Made by a program: the position numbers and the translations under genes
The notes under the pieces: generated by a model
Database searches by the model: none
Told to the model about the DNA's origin: nothing
The model's input: only the letters and a program-made list of their open reading frames with translations
Part shown: piece by piece, positions 1-10,531 of the stretch
How positions within the stretch are numbered: position 1 is the stretch's first letter
Layout of the letters: each line of letters starts with the position of its first letter
Origin: Psilocybe azurescens
Taxonomy: Eukaryota > Basidiomycota > Agaricomycetes > Agaricales > Agrocybaceae
Direction of reading: 5' to 3'
Assembly: GCA_023853785.1 (NCBI GenBank)
Contig: JAJIRX010000567.1
Location: forward strand, 1,426,001 to 1,490,000
Length of the DNA: 64,000 bases

Positions 1-1131
1 CCATAACCAATGATAACGATACAGTTGGAGACTTTTCAGTCGGGTAAACGGTATGTGGGCATCGATGGGTATTATAATTCCCTTCCGGGGGAGGAGTGTA
101 CGAATATTTTGAAAGAGACAGATGTTCGAGTTTTGAAAGTGTCGAAAGAATTTGGCAGATTGAAGCAACCGATTCGTTCGTTACTACTTCTGCCCTGTCC
201 AAGGTGTTTCCCCAGGAAATGGTTAGATCTATCAGGTTTGGCGTAAGCGATACGATTTTGAGAAGCAGCCTCATGTTCCAACTTCCATAGATGATTTTAA
301 CGTTGAGATGTTGGACAAATTGACCGAGGCTCTCGCCAGTAACACCTGATATAGATGCTCCAAAAGCAAAGACAACTTGCTTTTCGATTGTACTAAGGGT
401 TCGAGGACGTTTCCACAGGCCATGCTTCGCTGCATTATAAAATGCATGCGAGACGAGGCTTGCTTTGCAGAGCGTGTCTCTATCCGATTTCGTATGCACA
501 ACGAGAAAGGAGAAGATGGTATAGAGAGTATCCGGGAGAGTGAGAACTTGTTGGGTGGCTGTAACAGGAAGATAATAATTAGGATTATTCGCAGGGAGCG
601 CGGTAGGTGCAGGTTCCTCAGGAGGGAAATTGTCCAATATATGACTGGCTAATTCGGAGTCTGCCAAGAAGGTATATCAGAAAGTGGGAGATTCCGAAGA
701 CAAAAATGAACGTATCTACCATTCAAAGCAGTACGATATGAACGAAAGATGTCCAACTGCCGCCTCTCTTCATCAATGGAAGGATCTAAAATATCTGTAA
801 AAAGCTGAGGGCAAGCTCTGCTCTTCTTTTCTTGGCAATCCCATCAGGTTCTCGCAGTGCATCTTTGGCAACGCCTATTGTGTATTCAATGAGGGATTCG
901 GACAGGAGGCAAGGTGTGAGCAGATCGCTAGCCATGGTGAACCGTGGTCGCCTAGACCCTATGGTGGGGATTATCCTTGGAATCAAACTGGAGTATGAAA
1001 TAGAGCGATCCTCGACAATGCTAAGACATAAGTAGTAAAAATTTGGCTTGCGGCGTGTCAAAGCTATTAATCGATCAAAACGGGAGCGACGGCCTAGGTT
1101 CAACGGCGGCTGCAGTCATTCCTGACGCCAT
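1..1131 (-). CDS. F-box/LRR-type protein, 3' end cut by window edge
   Basis: I read this as a minus-strand gene with ATG at 1129-1131 (MASGMTAAAVEP). A weak first intron (GTTTTG donor, about 1082-1021) is uncertain. A good intron lies near 603-658 (GTAGAT...TTGGCAG). The last exon then stays open from about 650 to base 1. It carries an F-box-like segment (LPDTLYTIFSFLVV, KASLVSHAFYNAAKHGLW) followed by leucine-rich text (LLLKIVSLTPNLIDLTISW, ILSTLSKLEHLSLSKYSY). Such proteins usually act as substrate adaptors of SCF ubiquitin ligases, with the LRR-like part choosing the substrate; that role is inferred from the family. The frame changes at an A5 run (799-803; T5 on the coding strand), where a sixth base would keep one frame from SFLQ into the segment ending DPSIDEERR. 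No stop is reached, so the protein continues to the left of the window. Confidence 0.62.
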
Positions 1132-1964
1132 GGCAGATTGAACGCAGCTAGAATCCGGCTCAAAGCGCTTTCTAGGCTCTCCTGCAAAGCTATGCCAGCA
1201 TTATGAACTTAGCAGGTATACTATAACTGAAGTCCAAAAGATTACGATGGACGAGTCGAGGATTTTAGTGGAAAAATAAATTAGCAGACACAGGACGGAT
1301 TTGAGGACGGATGTGCGGGCTGCGGCTGCGGGCAATTTTCAGAGCCTCAAATAAGACATGATGCATTAGCCTTAGACCTCTTTCGTTTGTGATTCTATTT
1401 AAAAGCGTACCGCCTTTCTCTTCAACTCGGAGTCTTGTTTCTGATTCACGAGGCTACAACTTGGATCGAATAAGGAATCAAGAACGATGATGCAACGAAG
1501 CTTGGGAGTTTGATAATTGTCCACGATTAACCTAGAGAGTTTATCGACAAAGGAGCTCGATTTGTGTCTCTTCCTTACAGAGAGTGACACAGCTTTGCGG
1601 TGGAATGAGAAAGAGCGACTTGAAGCGGCCACTGAAGTCCCCCTTGTGGTGTATAATGTGGGAATCTTTTCTATAAAAAACGGTTTAAATTTAAACTCAC
1701 CTCGGGCCGAGACGTAGCCCCTGCCTGGAGGTTCCCTGGAGGTTGGTTGAACTGACAAAAGCCCGGACGAGTTACGGACGAGCTCCGCTTTCTGCTCTGC
1801 TCTTAACACATGTACACCACGCCATCTTGCTGAGGATTTTATAACTCTATCTTTTTGCATCTTCTTTCTACACTATATCCTGCGACACATATCCGCCTCC
1901 TACCTCTCCGCTCAGCTTCAACTTCACCACTGCTACTAGCCCCTAGATTTCACTTTAAACAACA
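1132..1964. other. Intergenic region with one unassigned minus-strand ORF
   Basis: This gap separates the divergent F-box and glucanase genes and should hold both promoters. A 153-codon frame is open on the minus strand from 1860 to 1399. It is basic and serine-rich (SFSFHRKAVSLSVRKRHK) with no domain I recognise, and it contains a possible GTGAGT donor. I cannot tell whether it is a real exon. Just before the glucanase ATG the plus strand is C/T-rich (about 1862-1950), as is usual in fungal 5' leaders. Confidence 0.3.
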
Positions 1965-3869
1965 ATGACTCACGACAAATTCATGAAGCACAAAATTATT
2001 ACATCCTGTCTATTTGCTTTTTCGGTTTCCACTATTCCTACATCTGCCCTACCCGACCTTGGAATCCGCACTAAATTGGAACAGAATCTTGGTCTCCAGA
2101 CGTCATCATGGCGCCGTTTTCTTGATTTCGAGAAGAGAGACGACAGCACTGGAATAAATCACAACCCTGATGGGACTCCTTTTCTTTGGCTGCCACAAGA
2201 TACATATGCGGGCAAGACTTTTTTCGAGTAAGGGTGCTGTCGCTTATACATAGCGGTTTGTAGTCCGCTGACGAGTTTTCCTCCTTTAGTGAATGGGATT
2301 TCTTTAACACGGAGGATCCAACCCAGTGAGATTTATACTACCATGACTAGACCCTTTTGCTTACTATTGGTTTCTCTGTGGTCAGTGGACAAGTCGAGTA
2401 AGTTCAATGTCATCGCTATCGTATTCTCATTGTTCTGACACGCGCAAATCATGTCCAGCTACGTCGATAAATCCACCGCAGAGGCAATGGGTCTATTCTG
2501 GGTCGCAGATGATGGAACAGCTTTCATGAAAGCAGACGATACATCAGTCTTGCCATTGGGCGTCAACCGTAGCAGGTGTGTTCAAACCCAAAGATTATTT
2601 CAATGTTATATTGTTGATGCCTTTAAACCCCGTATAGTGTCAGGATTACCAGTACAAAAACATACACTACTGGTCTTTTTATTTTAGATCTCAATAAAGC
2701 ACCTTGGGGCTGCGGTGAGTCATCATAATCCTTTCTGCCTAATCGTCGGGGATCTTACAGTAGCAATAAAGCTATCTGGCCTGCTTTCTGGACTCTGGGA
2801 GGCAACTGGCCTCATGTGAGATGCCCACCATTCATTCAGTTATCTATGGCTAATGTCTCCCTTTAAATAGAACGGTGAAATTGACGTCCTCGAAGGAGTA
2901 CACGATAACCAATATAACCAAATTGCATGGCACACTGACCCAGGTATTGCGTACTAGACTGTTTATTGGGCATTTTGCTAACGAGGAGCCCAGGGTGCCA
3001 ATTGGACACCAATGCAACGTTTACGGGCCAAGTTCCTGTACTTATTCTTATCATTCGTGAACGATAGTTCGTTGATGAATAATTTGCAGAACAACAGCAC
3101 AAATTGTGATGCAAATGCCAACTCTAATAGTGGCTGTGACGTTGTTGAATGGAGTCGAGCGTCTTACGGCACATTCTTTGAATCTCAAGGAGGAGGAATC
3201 CTTGCAATGAAGTGGGATGAAAATGATATCTCAGTATGTAAGTTATAATCATTCTTCACGTTTCTTGTGATACCCACAGAACGATGTAAGGGTCTTTCTT
3301 CCGCGCTGCGATCCCTAACGATGTTACTGCGGGCACACCGAATCCTTCACTATGGGGACCTCCATCTGCAATGCTCATGAGTACTATGTGCGATATCCCA
3401 AAATACTTCGTAAATCATTCGATTGTTTTTGGTAAGTTCCTTGGACATCCTCTATCTCACAAAACGTTAATGCGCCATCTACTAGATATTACATTTTGTG
3501 GTTTGTTTTGTTTTCTCTGATGGTGTCATTTTATGAATGTGGACTAGGCGACTGGGCCGGAAACTCGTACGCTACAAGTGGCTGCCCTGGGACTTGTCCC
3601 GAACGAATGGCCGATCCTACCAATTTTGAGGTACGTAATAACTGACCGATCTTGCATTTCTATTTTCCTTACAAATGACGAAATCGCAGAATGCAACTTG
3701 GAGCATCAATTCTCTCAAGGTCTACAGAAAACAGGTTCTGGGAGGGAACAGCACGTCCGCTGCGAGCCCAACTCGGCTCATGCAATCTATTGCAAAGGCT
3801 GAAGCCTTGCTTATTCCAATCTTTTGGCCTTGGCTTATGATTCTTGGTGAAGTAATTGGACCTGTCTAG
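1965..3869 (+). CDS. Secreted GH16 family endo-beta-1,3(4)-glucanase (laminarinase-like)
   Basis: The gene starts at ATG 1965 and is split by many short introns, including a small exon near 2388. The product should hydrolyse beta-1,3- or mixed-linked glucan, in the fungal wall or in plant cell walls. A signal peptide is seen at residues about 6-28 (KIITSCLFAFSVSTIPTSA). The GH16 catalytic signature ExDxxE is present as GEIDVLEGVHD near 2876. Flanking family text is also seen (NKAPWGCAIWPAFWTLGG, DVVEWSRASYG, FCGDWAGNSY), with paired cysteines in the second half. The extreme C terminus is hydrophobic (ALLIPIFWPWLMILG) and follows a small-residue stretch, which suggests a GPI-anchor signal or membrane tail. 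All exons join in frame without needing any base correction. GH16 membership is strong; the exact glucan substrate is not determinable here. Confidence 0.88.
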
Positions 3870-4118
3870 AGATTAGTCTATGGCATTTGGAGACCAATGA
3901 AACCAATCCATTGTTATCAATTTGTTATTACGAGTCCTATTACGTAGTAATAGACTCGTTCTTTTAACCAGGGACCCAAACGGCGCCATCATTTTTCGCT
4001 ATCAACCAACGTGACTTGCAACACGTGATAGTTGTATTTGTAATCGTTTTTAGCCCACTCGGTTACTTCCGATTTTTGTGGCACGTGTTATAGGCCCAAA
4101 TGTTTTTTATTTTTAGTT
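3870..4118. other. Glucanase 3' flank; start of repeat-rich region
   Basis: There is no coding signal. The stretch contains short palindromic text around 3931-3955 (ATTACGAGTCC ... TACGTAGTAATAGACTCG). From about 4038 to 4097 it matches 5029-5090 in direct orientation, with several differences. It marks the transition into transposon-derived sequence. Confidence 0.45.
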
Positions 4119-5011
4119 ACTCGTAGCCAAAAAAGTAATCACGCTTAAGTAATCTGATGGCATTTTTGAGTGGGTTCATCGAAAATAAAAGGCCTTGTTC
4201 TCGTCAAATAAGATAGTCAAGCAACTGAAATTTTGAAGAATGCATTGTATAATACAATAGAGTGCAAATATAAAATTTTGGCCAAAAACAATGATTAGAA
4301 AGTCAAAGAGAGCTGAATCTACCAATTTGTATGCTTTCAAGTGTCAATGGAAAGTTTAGGGCTATCTAATCTTCCCAATAGCTCAATAAATATATAAAAA
4401 TTGAGAATATGATTCATTAGATATCTAATAGTAACCATGTATAAATTTTAGGCAGAACAACTGGGCTTCAACAAAATATCAAGTGCGCAATCCCATTGAC
4501 AATTGATTGGTGGTTATGCAAGAACTTGTCACATACTAAAACACATCCCTGTCCAAGATTTCCTGCACATATCTCATGTTTAACACACTCTGTAATCTTG
4601 AGACAACTGAATATAATACTGAATGCTCATTTGACAGAACTTGAACCATGAATTCTTAGTTTAGGAGTGCACCCTCTGACTGAAGATTATACATGGTTAC
4701 TATTAGATATCTAATGAATTGTATTCTCAATTTTTATATATTTATTGAGCTGTTGGGAAGATTAGATAGCCCTAAACTTTCCATTGACACTTGAAAGCAT
4801 AAAAATTGGTAGATTCAGCTCTCTTTGACTTTCTAATCATTTTTTTGGCCAAAATTTTATATTTGCACTCTATTGTAGTATACAATGCATTCTTCAAATT
4901 TTCAGTTGCCTGACTATCTTACTTGATGAGAATGAGGCCTTTTATTTTTGCTGAGCCCACTCAAAAATGCCATCAGATTACTTAAGTGTGATTACTTTTT
5001 TGGCTACGAGT
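4119..5011. repeat. Long inverted repeat: two ~325-bp arms around a 244-bp spacer
   Basis: Left arm 4119-4443 begins ACTCGTAGCCAAAAAAGTAA and ends GTAACCATGTATA. Right arm 4688-5011 is its reverse complement, beginning TATACATGGTTAC and ending GGCTACGAGT. The arms differ only by scattered substitutions and small indels (for example a TAAG/TTAC edge and one altered stretch around GTTCATCG versus TGCTGAG). The spacer 4444-4687 is unique within the window and carries no gene. The structure would fold into a long hairpin as RNA or single-stranded DNA. It resembles a foldback element or the head-to-head product of two element copies; which of these is an inference. Confidence 0.9.
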
Positions 5012-7271
5012 ATGTCTCCCACATGGTACTTGTAGTCATCTTTGGCCGCTTGGTTATTTCTGGTTTTTTTGTGCGGCACGGGCCTTTAACAACACCTGTG
5101 GGAAGATTTCTTTCTTTCCCTCCTTTCCACATCATCGTTGCCTCCCCACTGCCTTTTGGGTATGTTTGCTTGATGTTATGCATGTGTTTCCTTTCAGTCA
5201 TGTTGTTAACTAGTTTTACACACTGTACATCTTCAGCTGTTCACCTTTGGTGTATGTAGTTTAGCAATGTTTTTAGTGTAATACTTATTGGTACTCTGTT
5301 GTCTGACGATACCTTTGTGTGTAGTCCTTACATATATAATTGACTTCTTTGTATATTGGTATTAACATTTTTCTGCTGTTGTTTACTGGAAATGTAGCAT
5401 TAGTGACATTCATTATATCTGGGATGCTGTACATGATTTGAATTCTATATTCTACATACTATGTAATGCTATGAGTGAAATGTGTGATGTTGACTGTAGC
5501 TAACACATGTTACCCTTCGGGGCACTGTTCAACTGCTAATGAACATGTGTTCCATGCTGCGGCACATGTTCTCCTCCTCATTGAACACACTCTTTCTTTT
5601 GATGACTGTAAACTTCTGCATCATCTTTGGTGAGTCTGCTTTCTGTTTCTGATTGTGCTTGTTCTGATAGCAACACATTTTAGTTTCCATGTGATGCCAT
5701 GGGTGGAAGATCACCTACCATCTCTCCTATCAATGTTAATGCTTTCAGCACAATGTTCATCAACACAGAATTGTCCTTGTTTTTATATGCTATGAAGGAC
5801 ATGGTGGCCCTTACTATATCTCCAACCTCAAATGCTGCTGGTTCGATGCCAGTGTTTCATGCTATTGTGCAGTGAGCTACTTCTTTATGGTATTCAATAT
5901 GATTCTCACCTTATTCTTCCTTGTTCGTCAGCATATTCTCATAGATAATCTACCTTGTTATCCATGCTGTGTATACAGTCAGTGCCACAGATTTGGGTGA
6001 GAGTGCCACATGGATCAACTCCCACTTTGAATGGCATTCCTGATTCCATACATATCATCTCCAGCCATTCTTGTTACTCTCCATGAATGTGGTTGCTCAA
6101 CAAACACTACATGGTACTTGTCCTTCTATCAACAGTGTCATCAGCTACTGAATAACACTTTGTTTATATAGTAGTGCAGGCTTACGTTGAATTCCACTAT
6201 TGCAGTTGATTCTTTCTTGTTGTTCTGTGCATCTGCATGCACCTGCTCCAATATGGCCTTGGCCTCTATCAAATTGTAGCTGGGATCCATGTACTGTGAA
6301 TGTTGTCTCAATGCTTGTATTTTTCAGTATATGTTGCTTGTTTATATGGTACATTTGGTCTTATTTTTATTTTATTTTTGTTTATATTTTGTTATGTTTA
6401 CTGTTTTCCTTTAACAATGACTCTTAGTATGCTTGATCTTTGTAATATGTCCTCAGTGCTTGACTGAATTCTTTGTGGTGTGTAATGTCTTGTACCTGTT
6501 TTGTCTCTCTTTTTCCCTATTTTCTTCAGACTTTGCTATACCGTTTGGCCCAATAATCAATTAGGAATTTCAGCAGATAAGCCACATCTGTTCTCTTTCT
6601 GTGACATTGGTGTTTGTTAGTGTTTATACATAATCTCTGTCAGCATTCCGTTGGATTTCAAGTCCTGTACATCAGATTTCAAGTCCTGTATGATCCTATC
6701 ACCACGATCTGTTACTTTAATGTATTACATATGTCTCTACTAGTGACACTTGGTTTCATTCTGTACTTCTGTTCTTTATTTTTATTTTTTCTGCTCTCTT
6801 AACATGAATGATTAATTGCTCTATGCAGTATTTCATCTCACAGACAAAACAAAAACACGATTGACCATTTTCATGCTTTTGGAATGCAATATTTGGCACT
6901 TGCTTATGTTAAATTTTCATCTGGAAGGTACATATAGCGGGAAGTACATTCAATGTGTTCATGCTTGTAAAGATCCAGAGGGCAATATATTGGTTGTCAA
7001 TGTTGTTAACAGGAAATATGACTCAGTGGATGACATAACAGGTGAAGATATTGAGGTCAACTTGTTGTCTTGTTGTGTTGCATACAAGACCCAGAGGCAG
7101 AAGAACATGAACAGATTGCAGATGAAACATGCATGTAATGTATATGTCAGTACTCATATTACAAACTAAACCACTTACTCTCATATCCACTTTGATCACT
7201 GGACACATGTTGTATCTGCTAGCCTGCTACTTTTCCTCTCATACATCTTATAATGTAAAATTTCTTGTTCA
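5012..7271. mobile_element. T-rich decayed transposon-derived sequence
   Basis: No intact gene is seen. On the minus strand around 5845-5720 a short stretch reads FEVGDIVRATMSFIA followed by LMNIVLKALTLI. It is flanked by stops and resembles recurring coding fragments in agaricomycete repeat-associated proteins; I cannot name the transposon family. On the plus strand a 117-codon frame at 6816-7169 includes GKYIQCVHACKDPEGNI and NRKYDSVDDITGEDIEVNL, which looks like genuine but isolated protein text. Both pieces are best read as remnants. The surrounding sequence is unusually T-rich on the plus strand. Confidence 0.5.
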
Positions 7272-9654
7272 TTACAGCTATCTGCAAAATAGTAGACCGC
7301 TTTCAAAATTTCGGGTGTGTGCCTTTGTTTGGTACAAACAGCTCTTTTGGTAAAGCACAGCTGGCATGATGCAAGCCTTGTTTGCTCGTTTCTCGATGCT
7401 CCACAGTGCTTATGAACCGTTGAAAGGGTGTAAACCATTCTGAGCTTACAATTCATAGTGAGATACAGAGGCCCTTATTTTTGCGATTGTTATCTGTAAT
7501 AAACTAGTACATTATACTAGTGAAGGGTAGGAGATACGCCAGACTATTAGGCTTTGAGGCTTTACTTCCTAGTGGGCCAACAAGAGTAATAGACCTTACA
7601 AACTAACTAAGGTGTAGTGTGGCCTATTAATCAGTGCTACAAATCAAAGACTACCTTTAGTTTCCTACACAGCTATCAAAGCAACCCTAACTGAGCGTCC
7701 GGGCGATCGCCCGCTCCATTGATCATACTATTAGTCCCATGCAAAGAAGAAACCCTTAAGAAATGACCTTGGCTCTTACAAGGGGTAACACCCACCAGTG
7801 TCTTACAAGCGATTGCCAAGTGATGAAAAACCTTATTAATTAGCAAAAGCGATCACTGTGTCCAGGCCTCACAAAGGCTGTTCACTAAATTAGGCGATCA
7901 ACCGCTCGGGATCAGGCATCACTGCGCCACACGGGTGATCGCCCACGGACCGAATGTATTGGCAATTGAAATCTTGTGTACAACTCAGCATATGGCGGTC
8001 TACTAGATCCGACTATAAAAACTTGTAATTTGCAATACAGCTAACGTGGAGTGAGCGATCGCCCAGCCAGCGATCGCCACACGATACTAAGAGGTAACTT
8101 GCCTCATGATAAGGGCACCTGCTGTTCCAGGGGGTCCTAAACCAATAGCAACTGTGCTGGGGAACCTTGGGAGGGTTTCCTAGGAAATATACCCCTAAGT
8201 AATCTAGTCCCGACATGCCTTAGCCGCGAGCCATCTGATAAAATAAGTCGGGTGATCGCTACCCAAGAAGGCACTGCCGCATGGACAACCATGTTATCTT
8301 CAAATAAGCGCCGTAGCCCAGGCAAACTAGTACTTTCCACTATTATAATTGGTGCAGCAAAGGCTAGGCAGCACGCGGTCCATTTCCTTCCTTTTCTCTT
8401 AGTCTCTTTCAATTATCACAAGCCAAAGTATCTATTTAGTCTATAAAAACAGTCCTGTATCTTAGAATAGGAACCAAGTAATTTACACCCCAGATTTGAT
8501 ATCAGAATTTACTCTGAATAAGAATTCTAGTGTTAACACTTCGAGGACTAGTGATTTGTGTGATAAGAGATCGAACACTGCAGTTCACCTTAAGCAATTA
8601 GGCATTATCTGGTTTCGTGAGCGATCGCCATTGTGATATTCAACGTCAGGTCTATTAGACTTGATAAGCAGGCTTTTATAAGTCATCTGTGGACTGCCCT
8701 GGGGATTGTTAAGTACGGATTGGAACCCTATACGACTAGCGATTGCTCATAGTAACTAGGGACGACTGTCAGAGAACTCCGACTGTTCAGGACGTTGCCT
8801 ATAGTAAGACTGCCCTGGGGATTATTAAGTACGGGTGGGAACCCTATAAAGGCTAGTGATCGCTCATAGTAACTAGGGACGACTGTCAGAGAAATCCGAC
8901 TGTTTCAGGACGTTGCCTATAGTAAACTAAGGACTGTGGACTAGTGTGCCCAGTTGCTTATAGGAACCAAGGATCTACTACGTGTTAATACGGGTGATCG
9001 CTTATAGTGTTTGACAAAGTTTGAGTGTGGGTTTTATAAAGAGAAACTGTTAAGTGTCCCGTGTACACTCGCCCCCCAAAAGCGATCCCCTGATATTGGT
9101 GATCGCCCTCATATAAGAGAGATCACCCTTACTATTCAAGTGCCTTGTGTGTACTAGCCTGTAAAAACGTTCTCCAGCTACTAGTGATCACCCCAGAGCA
9201 ATCGTCTAAGTCTGTACTCTGCTAAACTAGTTATTGTAATAAGCCTTACGAGCTTACCCTCCCAGATCGAACTGATCAATATAAATATTTGATTGGGTGT
9301 TGTGTATTGGGCAATTACAAAGTCACCCCGCACTAAACATCTCACCGTCGAATGGTTCGGGAAGTGATCCCCGTAGCGAGTTCAATATCCTTCGTCTTCA
9401 TATCATGCAGAGACATTGTAAGAACAAGTTTCTTCTGTTCTTCTGAGATATAGCGAAAGTTTCCTATGGCAGAAGAGTCGGACAGTGTTAGATTGAGATA
9501 TATATTGAACTATAGACAGACAGGCAGTTTAGCTATAACAGGTGGAAACCCAACCCCACTGTAACATCATAATACCAAAAAGAGCTGTTTGTACCAAACA
9601 AAGGCGCACACACAAAATTTTGAAAGCGGTCTACTATTTTGCAGATAGCTGTAA
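7272..9654. mobile_element. 2.4-kb non-coding unit with 82-bp terminal inverted repeats
   Basis: The left end 7272-7352 (TTACAGCTATCTGCAAAATA ... GCTCTTTTGGTA) is repeated in inverted orientation at 9572-9654 (TACCAAAAAGAGC ... TTTTGCAGATAGCTGTAA), with only a few mismatches. I found no transposase frame inside, so this is either a non-autonomous element or two inverted copies of a smaller repeat. The interior is rich in GCGATCGC, GTGATCGC and GATCACC-type sites and contains a tandem duplication at 8692-8925. I could not identify clear target-site duplications next to the ends. Confidence 0.7.
8692..8925. repeat. Tandem duplication, 116-bp and 118-bp units
   Basis: Unit 1 (8692-8807) and unit 2 (8808-8925) both begin GACTGCCCTGGGGATT and end GACGTTGCCTATAGTAA. 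They differ by roughly a dozen substitutions or short indels, for example AGCGATTGCTC versus AGTGATCGCTC. The units abut directly. Confidence 0.92.
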
Positions 9655-10531
9655 CAAATGTACTCATAATCACCATGTTTTTTGAACCATAATATTATCT
9701 TTTGTCCACATTGCAGTCTATACAACCTTAATAAATACCATTGTTGGCCTTCCTAGGCCTTTCTGCTTAATCAAACACAAGATAACATTGATAGGCGTGG
9801 TGGATTCAACAATTCACGTGAGATCACCTGTAAGATTGATATCCTGTTTGGTTCTAAGGCTAACAGAGGCAGATTTGACAATTCATGTGAGGCACCTCTC
9901 CTTTGCTACTGTCACGTCAATCTGCTGTAGGTCACCATGATACCATGATTATTGATAACATAATAAATAATTATTAGATAATATAATTTTGTGCAGATGT
10001 AACGTTTCTGCCTAAAATGGAACATGCCGGAATTGCACACGGCACAACCGTTGGACTATCTGTCCCGAGATAAGTCTGAACCAAGTCAGGCTTCGACGTT
10101 ACAACTCTCAGATCGTCACACCCGTTACTCCAGTACATGTTTCCTGGGGCGGCCGTGGACTTATATAGTAGCGGAAAACCCAGACCGCTACAGCAGATTC
10201 TAGTGTAAAAAAGAAAAAGGACTCGTACTGCCGGGCAAAGCCTCGGCCCTCAACATCAAGTTGTTATGCAAACGGTGGAATATGGGTAGGTTAAAGGCGA
10301 CGCGCGCTCCAACTTCTGAATCACATGATCGCACCTATGACGCCAGTTCTCTGCAACAATTTCGTTCATTTGCAATTCATGTCAATTTGATGTTGTTCTC
10401 CCCAGCGATGCATGGGTGAGGGACGTCACAGCTGACGCTGATAATCTCTTCCTCGTAACGGGTAAGTATGTATATAATGCAAGAAATTCTGTTGGATTTC
10501 TGCATCGTCTTTCTGTTATCATCATCTTGCC
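9655..10531. other. AT-rich intergenic sequence upstream of catalase
   Basis: No supported gene. The first part (to about 10000) is AT-rich and repeat-like. It contains two similar sentences near 9801-9890 (ATTCACGTGAGATCACCT and ATTCATGTGAGGCACCT). The part from about 10250 should contain the catalase promoter and 5' leader, with a possible GTAAGT donor near 10463 that could mark an untranslated first exon. Confidence 0.4.

Noticed and set aside
7690..9200. CRISPR array or prokaryotic-type repeats from the GATCGC words
   Set aside because: Spacing is irregular and the host is clearly a eukaryote; there are no uniform repeats or spacers.
7272..9654. LTR retrotransposon
   Set aside because: The terminal repeats are inverted, not direct, and no reverse transcriptase or primer-binding site was seen.
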